Assembly: GCA_002393725.1 (NCBI GenBank)
Contig: DGTJ01000051.1
Location: 38,604 to 49,205, forward strand
DNA from: Prevotella sp. UBA4339
GTDB lineage: Bacteria; Bacteroidota; Bacteroidia; Bacteroidales; Bacteroidaceae
Direction of reading: 5' to 3'
Length of the DNA stretch: 10,602 nt
The position numbers were made by a program, and so were the translations under genes. The notes beneath the pieces were generated by a model. That model was given only the letters and a program-made list of their open reading frames with translations, did no database searches and had not been told where the DNA came from. Numbering within the stretch: position 1 is the first letter of the stretch; every line of letters begins with the position of its first letter. Below, in pieces: positions 5,335-10,602 of the stretch.

Positions 5335-7713
5335 ATGAATAACAAGAAACAAACTCTTGCTAACCGTCTTAGCCTGCGAATCATGGTAGTGCTGATAGTA
5401 ATGTCGGTAACTATCATGTCGGCAATCTATTACATCACCAAAGACTCTATGGCACGTGAGGCAGAGTCGCGCTATAATGGCATCATACTCCACGAGAACG
5501 AGAAGATAAGAGGAGTGCTGTCTGACGTATATGTGGCTGCTATAAACAATATCAACAGCATAGAGCGCGACATCGACGACCCCGACAAACTGCAGGCCCA
5601 TCTGGAGCGTATGGTGAGACAGAATATGTATATGTCGAGCTGCAGGCTGATCTTCGAGCCAGACGTCTATCCAGACCGCGGGCACAATTTCGAGATATAC
5701 GCCTGGCGCGACCCACAGGACGTGGTCAGAGGCAGGCAAATGAACGAGCAGCACCCCGACTTCCTGGCCCACGAGTGGTACAAGGAAGCCTTCGAGAAGT
5801 CGGAAGGCAACTGGACCCCACCCTATTACGACCGAGCCGCCTCGCAGCAGCTCACCACCACCTACCTTACACACATCCGCGACCATCAGGGGCGCAAGGT
5901 GGGCATGCTGGGAGCTGACGTGTCGTTGGAATGGCTCAGACTGAGGCACAAGAGGATAGACTCCGAGAATCACGAACGCTTCGAGCAAGGCACTGAGGAG
6001 AAGTCGTACAGCTTCATTGTAGACAAGGAGGGCAACTACCTGATTCACCCCTTCGAGGAGCGTGTGCTGAGCCAAAGACTGCAGGAAGTGGCAGCCGAGA
6101 CCCCCGACACCATCGACGACGAGATGGCTCGCAAGATGGCTGAGGGCGAGAGCGGTATCGTAAGATTCAAGAACCATGATAAGTATATATGGCTGTTCTA
6201 CTCTTATGTGAAATATGTAGAGTGGACTCTGGCTATCGTCGTTCCCGACGAGATCATCAACCACAGCGGCAACATGCTGTCATCAGTCATCCTGGGAGTA
6301 TTCTTCATCGGACTGATAATAATCTACATCCTGCTGCATCGGCTCATCAAGGGAAGCATCAGTGCACTAACACCTTTCGTGTCGGCAGCCGGAGAGGTGG
6401 CACAAGGAAAATTCGACATGCAGCTGCCCGAAGTGAAGAGCCGCGAGATAGACAGTCTGCGCACTGCCTTCAAGCATATGCAGGACTCTCTGACCGGCTA
6501 CGTGGACGAACTGAAAAACACCACAGCCTCGAAGGCGGCTATGGAGCAGGAGCTGAAGATAGCCAGCGACATACAGAAGCAAATGTTGCCGAAGACGTAC
6601 CCCCCATTCCCTGAGCGCACCGACATTGACATCTACGGTGAGGTGGTCACGGCCAGGGAGGTAGGCGGCGACCTCTACGACTTCTTCATCCGCGATGAGA
6701 AGCTATTCTTCAGCATCGGCGACGTGGCAGGCAAGGGAGTGCCCGCTTCGCTGGTGATGGCCGTGACGAGATCGATGTTCCGTAGTGCATCGATGCAGCA
6801 CACGTCGCCGAAGCTGATCGTAGAGTCAATCAATAGGTCTGTATGCCAGAGTAACGACTCATTCATGTTCGTCACTCTCTTCATGGGGGTGCTCGACCTT
6901 TCATCGGGCCGCATGATCTACACCAACGCCGGACACGAGCCTCCCGTGCTGGTAGGAGCAAACACGCGATTCTTACCCATCGAGAGTAACATCCCCCTGG
7001 GACTCCGCGATGAATGGGAATACACTGAGCAGGAAGTGACTATCGTGCCCGGTACGACAGTATTCCTCTACACCGACGGATTCACCGAGGCTGAGACCGT
7101 AGACAAGAGGCAGTACGGTCGCGAACGAATGTTCAAGGAGGTCATCCGACTGGCACGACTGCGACTCGACTCGCGCTCCTTCGTAAAAAACATACGCCAG
7201 ACGGAGCGCTCCTTCGTGGAGGGAATACCACAGAAAGACGACATCTCGCTGCTTGCGATAAAGTATATCGGCAACATCGACGATACGCTATACAACAGGA
7301 GCATCCTGCTGTCGAACAATATACAGGAGGTACGTGTTCTGGCCATCTTCATCGAAGGCATCTGCGAAGACATGTGCATCAGCGATACAATGACTTCCGG
7401 CATCAATCTCGCACTCGAAGAGGCTGTGGTCAATGTGATGAACTATGCCTATCCCGAGGGTATGCAAGGCGACATACTACTGGAGGTCACAGGCAACGAA
7501 CAGGAACTGAAGTTCGTGCTAAAAGACTCGGGAGTACCCTTTGACCCCACTGCCTACAAAGAGGTAGACGCGATGCTCTACGCTGAGAGTCAGACTATCG
7601 GAGGCCTCGGCATACACCTCATGCGACACTATACCGACGGTATGAGCTATGAACGCACCGACGGCCACAACGTGCTGACAATGATAAAGAAACTTAAGAA
7701 CAATAAAGAATAA
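5335..7713 (+). CDS. Cache-HAMP-SpoIIE phosphatase fused to an RsbW-like HATPase (RsbU-RsbW fusion)
   Basis: 792 aa from the ATG at 5335. Order: membrane helix 14-34; extracytoplasmic double-Cache-like sensor about 36-310 (W-Y-K-E-A near 148-152, the Y-Y-D segment, G-A-D-V-S-L-E-W-L at 193-201, then D-K-E-G-N-Y-L-I-H-P at 230-239 marking a second sub-domain); membrane helix about 315-335; HAMP about 337-391; linker; SpoIIE/PP2C domain about 428-645 with G-G-D-L-Y-D (D446, D449), I-G-D-V-A-G-K-G (D463), N-A-G-H-E-P-P, Y-T-D-G (D581) and K-D-D (D635, D636); and a C-terminal GHKL ATPase of the RsbW/SpoIIAB type about 655-788 with N-box E696-A-V-V-N700, D731-S-G-V-P-F-D-P and G-G-L-G-I (756-760). 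All key residues are present, so one protein should both phosphorylate and dephosphorylate a STAS partner under control of a ligand sensor. The start is placed after the promoter at 5281-5311; an in-frame ATG at 5230 would run through it and add 35 basic, low-complexity residues. Confidence 0.92.
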   Translation: MNNKKQTLANRLSLRIMVVLIVMSVTIMSAIYYITKDSMAREAESRYNGIILHENEKIRGVLSDVYVAAINNINSIERDIDDPDKLQAHLERMVRQNMYMSSCRLIFEPDVYPDRGHNFEIYAWRDPQDVVRGRQMNEQHPDFLAHEWYKEAFEKSEGNWTPPYYDRAASQQLTTTYLTHIRDHQGRKVGMLGADVSLEWLRLRHKRIDSENHERFEQGTEEKSYSFIVDKEGNYLIHPFEERVLSQRLQEVAAETPDTIDDEMARKMAEGESGIVRFKNHDKYIWLFYSYVKYVEWTLAIVVPDEIINHSGNMLSSVILGVFFIGLIIIYILLHRLIKGSISALTPFVSAAGEVAQGKFDMQLPEVKSREIDSLRTAFKHMQDSLTGYVDELKNTTASKAAMEQELKIASDIQKQMLPKTYPPFPERTDIDIYGEVVTAREVGGDLYDFFIRDEKLFFSIGDVAGKGVPASLVMAVTRSMFRSASMQHTSPKLIVESINRSVCQSNDSFMFVTLFMGVLDLSSGRMIYTNAGHEPPVLVGANTRFLPIESNIPLGLRDEWEYTEQEVTIVPGTTVFLYTDGFTEAETVDKRQYGRERMFKEVIRLARLRLDSRSFVKNIRQTERSFVEGIPQKDDISLLAIKYIGNIDDTLYNRSILLSNNIQEVRVLAIFIEGICEDMCISDTMTSGINLALEEAVVNVMNYAYPEGMQGDILLEVTGNEQELKFVLKDSGVPFDPTAYKEVDAMLYAESQTIGGLGIHLMRHYTDGMSYERTDGHNVLTMIKKLKNNKE

Positions 7714-7719
7714 TAGATT

Positions 7720-8025
7720 ATGGAAGCAACAATCAGAAAAGACGACAATAGTCATGTAACACTCATTCTCGACGGATGGCTTGACACTTCTGTCACAGCA
7801 CAGACGGAGAAAGAGGTAGAACCGCTTTTTGAGTATAAGGACTATGAGATCGTAATCGACTGCAGCCGGCTGGAGTACATATCATCGAGCGGACTGAGGC
7901 TACTTATGGTCATCAATCAGCGATGCAGCGCCAACAACTGCAAACTGTATATAAAGGGACTTCAGGATAAGGTGTACGACGTGTTCAGCACCACTGGCTT
8001 CGTCCACCTGTTCAAGTTCAAGTAG
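7720..8025 (+). CDS. STAS-domain anti-sigma-factor-antagonist-like protein (RsbV/SpoIIAA type)
   Basis: 101-residue single-domain protein, the normal size for this family. It shows L-D-G-W-L-D-T-S near residues 17-24, the strand I-V-I-D-C-S (44-49) and the phosphorylation loop Y-I-S-S-S-G-L-R (53-60). By alignment with RsbV, S56 is the expected phosphorylated serine; the Asp that often precedes it is Ser55 here, a variant also seen in other I-S-S-S/A-G-type STAS proteins. It follows the Cache-SpoIIE-HATPase gene by 6 nt in the same direction and is almost certainly co-transcribed. The likely role is phospho-switch partner: phosphorylated by the HATPase domain and dephosphorylated by the SpoIIE domain(s). 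In its dephosphorylated form it would bind the kinase domain or another target. No sigma factor is encoded next to it. Confidence 0.92.
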   Translation: MEATIRKDDNSHVTLILDGWLDTSVTAQTEKEVEPLFEYKDYEIVIDCSRLEYISSSGLRLLMVINQRCSANNCKLYIKGLQDKVYDVFSTTGFVHLFKFK

Positions 8026-8080
8026 CTGCCTATTGGTACCGTCTCCTGGCTCTTACGGCTCTTGAGGCTGTACCGTGGGG

Positions 8081-8986
8081 TCAGACTGTCGGCTTCGGCA
8101 CTGCGACAGCAACAAAGTAGCAGGCCACCAAGCCTTCTGAGTTGTATAGCGGCTTTCGAAAGCTCTTATATTCATCGGTACCAAGCTGCATCATCGGCTC
8201 GTTCTGCATGATGAGTTGTCCTTTCTCATCATAAAATGATATGGCGACGAAGGGGTTGGAGAGCATGGCGTCATGCCTGAATGCAATGTCGTGTGAAGGC
8301 TGGTTGTCTTCCACAGCATATTGCTGACTTATCAGTTGGGCTTGCCTTATCATCTCGTTAAGTTCTGAGGTGTGGCGAGTAGCACTTCTCTTTTTCCATA
8401 GCGCCCAGATGCACAGTATGCAGAGCAGGACAGAAATAGCCAGCGCGACGAATGTGATGTAGTGCGTAGCAGGTACAGACAGTGGCTGGGTGCGCTCCGG
8501 ATGCAGCCATCGGTCTTGAATGGCGGCAATGTGGCCGTCAAGTCGCAGACGCATGAACTCGTCGTCAAGCTCATCGATGAGATACTTGTCCTTGCCTATG
8601 AAGTGTATCTCAGCCACAGAGTCGGCACTGATACGGTTGTAGCCGACTACCGTCTGCGAGGTGAGATATGACGGTTGATTGCAGTAGATATGCCAGTCGG
8701 TGAGTATCAGGTCTGCCTTTCCACTGTCGAAAAGAGCTTTGGACTTCGCTCCCTCGTCAATCACGAATCTGCAGGGCACATTGAACTTTCCCGCCAATGC
8801 ATTAATGATATCGACGTAGCATCCTTCGGCCTTGCCGTTTTCGTTCAGGTATGCATATGGCTTGTCTTCCTGACAGACTACGACCATAGGATTCTTTTTG
8901 TTGAACTTCTCGGAAAGGTTCTGAGCCGTAGCCATTACTGAGGCGCACAGCAGGAAGAATATGGAAGTTATAGACTTGTATCTCAT
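8081..8986 (-). CDS. Membrane-anchored single-lobe SBP3-like receptor with a short PAS-like tail
   Basis: 301 aa. Residues 1-22 are a signal peptide ending in A-T-A-Q. Residues about 33-165 resemble family-3 solute-binding proteins: a start like P-Y-A-Y-L-N-E-N-G-K-A-E-G-C-Y-V-D-I-I, then G-K-A-D-L-I-L-T-D, and an end I-D-E-L... D-G-H-I-A-A-I... W-L-H-P matching the usual C-terminal helix of the fold. About 90 central residues (the second lobe) are missing relative to the upstream homologue. A membrane helix spans 174-197, followed by K-K-R, a short helix and about 55 residues (246-301) that look like a reduced PAS domain. There is no kinase, phosphatase or cyclase domain. Its ATG overlaps the stop of the upstream gene by 4 nt (ATGA), indicating coupled translation. 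The reading frame is intact with no visible frameshift, so it is probably functional rather than decayed. The SBP assignment is good; the PAS assignment is tentative. Confidence 0.8.
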   Translation of the reverse strand: MRYKSITSIFFLLCASVMATAQNLSEKFNKKNPMVVVCQEDKPYAYLNENGKAEGCYVDIINALAGKFNVPCRFVIDEGAKSKALFDSGKADLILTDWHIYCNQPSYLTSQTVVGYNRISADSVAEIHFIGKDKYLIDELDDEFMRLRLDGHIAAIQDRWLHPERTQPLSVPATHYITFVALAISVLLCILCIWALWKKRSATRHTSELNEMIRQAQLISQQYAVEDNQPSHDIAFRHDAMLSNPFVAISFYDEKGQLIMQNEPMMQLGTDEYKSFRKPLYNSEGLVACYFVAVAVPKPTV

Positions 8987-10338
8987 AAGCAGAAAACGTA
9001 TATACCAAGTAACACCTTATTATTATTGTAGGCAGCCTTCATCTGGAATCTGACCGTGCTTTCCCCGACCTTTATGCAGCCTTTATAGCCGTCGGCATCG
9101 CTCAGATTGTTAAATGTTGTATAGAATAAGCTGTTGATGTCAGTATTCTGCTCCACCAGCTTGTCTATATCGCAATTGAACAGCAGCCCGGCCTTGTAGT
9201 TGGCATTCTGGATGCATCCGTCGGTGCCGAATACGAACACCCCCGCCTCGTCGCTGTAGAACATCGACCAGTATCTCAGCGAGCGGTCGCTGTTGTCCTT
9301 TTTGAGCTTGGCGATATGACTGTCGGCCTGTTCCTTGTGCCGCAGAAAGTCTTCCATGCTGAATTCCGACTTGCTGCCGGCGTAGCACGAATTGCCCATG
9401 TGCGCTTGTACCGACATGCAGATCTCCGCTAAGCTCTGTGTCAGCCTGTCATTGGATTCCTCCACCTGCCTGTTCTTCCTTACTATATACATCAGGCAGA
9501 AGAGAATAGCTACGGGCAGCATTACGGCCATAGCAGCGACGGCCTTCTTCCATACCGGCTCATCCGGCTGTTCGCGTACGGGATAGAGCCACTTCGACTC
9601 TAAGGCCGACAGCTTGCCGTCGGCACACAGATCGAGGTATGCCTGATCGATGCTGTCAAGCAATGACTGACTGTTCGACTGGAATCTGTACTCTCCGTGC
9701 GGCATGTCTACGGGGGTCAGCACCACATTATCGAGCTGATAGTGGTGGATAAGCCATTTCAGAGACAGCGTGTTCCATACGATCACTCCCTCCTGACTGT
9801 CATTCAATGCCTGTATCGACTGGCTCATGTCTGAACTCACGATTGCGTGGTCGGCCCAGCCATAGTCGAGCATGATATGATGGCACAGACTGGAGTCATT
9901 TACAGTCACCTGATGTTTGATGTTTCTCAAGTCGCGGAACGACCTTATCGTGAGAGGCTTGCTCTTCGGAGTGACAACGCTCTGGGTGAATAGCATCGGG
10001 ACAGTACGGCTGAAGAGTCCCAGCTTCTGTCCGAAGCCTTCTTCCAAACTGAATGTGAGGTCGGCGCGCCCGGAGGTCATGTCGCCTATCACCTCAGGCA
10101 GCGACTTGATGTGTATCTCGTAGGGGATAGCCAGCTCACTAAGCAGCATCTCTATCAAGTCGATGTTGAATCCGTCTGGCTTGCCTTCCTCGTTTACAAA
10201 CGAGTAGGGCCACATGTTGCTTGCGTCCTCATATATCAGCGGACTCTTATCCGTAAATACGCGAGCACTGTCGCCCTGTGCGAAGGCACCGGCAGGACAG
10301 AGCAACATGCATACTAAAATGGTTATTATCCGAACCAT
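8983..10338 (-). CDS. Membrane-anchored SBP3 (solute-binding-like) receptor with a PAS domain and no output domain
   Basis: 451 aa from the ATG at 10338. Residues 1-20 are a signal peptide ending in G-A-F-A-Q. Residues about 28-253 are a full-length two-lobe family-3 solute-binding domain: W-P-Y-S-F-V-N-E-E-G-K-P-D-G-F-N-I-D-L-I (43-62), S-G-R-A-D-L-T-F-S (89-97), a hinge near 118-122, the second lobe to about 215, and the closing helix D-G-K-L-S-A-L-E-S-K-W (240-250). A membrane helix spans about 265-285. A helical stretch leads to a PAS-like domain (about 352-448; V-F-G-T-D-G-C-I-Q-N-A-N). The protein stops there, without the histidine kinase or GGDEF domain often found downstream in such receptors. 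It probably senses a small periplasmic molecule such as an amino acid and passes the signal by interaction. The start at 10338 gives the best signal peptide; ATG 10347 is also possible, while 10428 lies upstream of the promoter. The product overlaps the next gene by 4 nt. Confidence 0.85.
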   Translation of the reverse strand: MVRIITILVCMLLCPAGAFAQGDSARVFTDKSPLIYEDASNMWPYSFVNEEGKPDGFNIDLIEMLLSELAIPYEIHIKSLPEVIGDMTSGRADLTFSLEEGFGQKLGLFSRTVPMLFTQSVVTPKSKPLTIRSFRDLRNIKHQVTVNDSSLCHHIMLDYGWADHAIVSSDMSQSIQALNDSQEGVIVWNTLSLKWLIHHYQLDNVVLTPVDMPHGEYRFQSNSQSLLDSIDQAYLDLCADGKLSALESKWLYPVREQPDEPVWKKAVAAMAVMLPVAILFCLMYIVRKNRQVEESNDRLTQSLAEICMSVQAHMGNSCYAGSKSEFSMEDFLRHKEQADSHIAKLKKDNSDRSLRYWSMFYSDEAGVFVFGTDGCIQNANYKAGLLFNCDIDKLVEQNTDINSLFYTTFNNLSDADGYKGCIKVGESTVRFQMKAAYNNNKVLLGIYVFCL

Positions 10339-10366
10339 AAATATCATTTTAACATAAAAAACAATG

Positions 10367-10397
10367 CAAAGGTATAAATTTTTTGTAATAATTGCAA
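10367..10397 (-). promoter_or_regulatory. Promoter of the SBP-receptor operon
   Basis: On the minus strand TTG (10397-10395), 20 nt, TACCTTTG (10374-10367) fits the Bacteroidetes -33/-7 pattern. Transcription would begin near 10362, leaving about 24 nt to the ATG at 10338 or 15 nt to 10347. This argues against the in-frame ATG at 10428, which would lie upstream of the promoter. Confidence 0.7.
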
Positions 10398-10425
10398 GAA
10401 ATATTTGTAATTTTTCGTACCTTTG
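10392..10425 (+). promoter_or_regulatory. Divergent promoter of the right-edge gene
   Basis: TACCTTTG (10418-10425) is a good -7 element. The nearest plausible -33 is TTG at 10392-10394, 23 nt away, a little long. A closer TTTG (10404-10407) is only 10 nt away and cannot act. The TTG abuts the minus-strand TTG, forming the palindrome TTGCAA at 10392-10397. Expected transcription start is near 10430, giving a leader of about 45 nt. Confidence 0.55.
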
Positions 10426-10475
10426 CATACAAATACAATAACCGAGTGGATAATTTTCAAGAAAAAACTGTAATT

Positions 10476-10602
10476 ATGAGCAAGAAAAACCGTATTTTCT
10501 TATTAGCCGTTGTCATACTTTTTAGCCTGACTACAGCTGCGAAAGACAATCTGCACATGATGAAACTGCAGACTGAGATGCTAAGACTGATCAGTACGTC
10601 AG
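10476..10602 (+). CDS. 5' end of a secreted or membrane protein gene (truncated by window)
   Basis: 42 codons are visible from the ATG at 10476. Residues 1-22 form a clear signal peptide or N-terminal anchor: basic S-K-K-N-R start, hydrophobic F-L-L-A-V-V-I-L-F core, then T-T-A-A. The following residues, L-H-M-M-K-L-Q-T-E-M-L-R-L, look helical. The L-Q-x-x-M-x-x-L pattern matches the first helix after the signal peptide of the TPR/SpoIIE phosphatase at 2371-4500 (L-Q-A-R-M-Y-K-L), so this may be another TPR-type sensor; the match is short and tentative. The gene runs divergently from the SBP-receptor operon and continues beyond the window. No A/G-rich ribosome site is seen; the leader is A/T-rich. 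Confidence 0.65.
   Translation, partial: MSKKNRIFLLAVVILFSLTTAAKDNLHMMKLQTEMLRLISTS

Noticed and set aside
5290..6264. Minus-strand open frame (324 codons) opposite the Cache region
   Set aside because: It is antisense to the fusion gene, overlaps that gene's promoter, and its Val/Leu/His-rich composition has no domain pattern.
8026..8080. Possible terminator between the STAS gene and the convergent receptor gene (GGTAC 8035-8039 with GTACC 8070-8074; repeated GGCTCTT)
   Set aside because: The 5-bp stem closes a 30-nt loop with no convincing inner pairing, and no T-run follows on either strand. It was not called as a terminator.
8081..8986. The shortened receptor as a pseudogene
   Set aside because: The frame is intact from signal peptide to stop, the start is coupled by ATGA to the upstream gene, and the missing part corresponds to a whole structural lobe rather than a random truncation.
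10339..10428. N-terminal extension of the 451-aa SBP receptor to an ATG at 10428
   Set aside because: The extension would start upstream of the promoter at 10367-10397 and would place 30 residues ahead of a good signal peptide.
1..10602. CRISPR arrays, insertion sequences, tRNA/rRNA genes, attachment sites or other signs of mobility
   Set aside because: No spaced direct repeats, transposase or integrase motifs, terminal inverted repeats or RNA-gene signatures were seen on either strand.

Overview
The window looks like chromosomal DNA of a Bacteroidales bacterium, most likely Prevotella-like. Five start regions carry the Bacteroidetes -7 promoter element TAnnTTTG (here TATCTTTG or TACCTTTG), three of them with a well-spaced TTTG/TTG -33 element. 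Start codons are preceded by A/T-rich leaders rather than Shine-Dalgarno sequences. The protein types (OmpA-like envelope protein, signal-peptide TPR/SpoIIE sensor, Cache/SpoIIE/HATPase fusion) fit the same group. The genus is an inference; no marker gene is present.

Layout: (1) 80-1360 (+), a secreted OmpA-family protein, ending at a hairpin (1382-1418) that can serve both strands. (2) 5157-1455 (-), a tight three-gene operon: HAD hydrolase, membrane-anchored TPR/SpoIIE phosphatase and AEC-family transporter, with junctions of 3 nt and 1 nt. (3) 5335-8025 (+), a two-gene operon transcribed divergently from the previous one. It encodes a Cache-HAMP-SpoIIE phosphatase fused to an RsbW-like HATPase, followed 6 nt later by a STAS protein. 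(4) 10338-8081 (-), two membrane-anchored receptors related to periplasmic solute-binding proteins, overlapping by 4 nt, neither with a recognisable output domain; the second lacks the central lobe of the binding protein. (5) 10476 to the window end (+), the 5' end of another secreted or membrane gene, divergent from (4) with a nearly shared promoter core.

Functionally, about 6 kb of the window encodes signalling proteins of the partner-switching type. One polypeptide carries a sensor, a PP2C phosphatase and a serine-kinase-like ATPase domain, and its neighbour is the likely STAS substrate. A second, paralogous phosphatase with a different (TPR, probably periplasmic) sensor lies back to back with it. 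No sigma factor or other obvious output is encoded in the window, so the target of the switch is unknown. The two output-less receptors at the right could feed the same network, but that is inference from proximity only.
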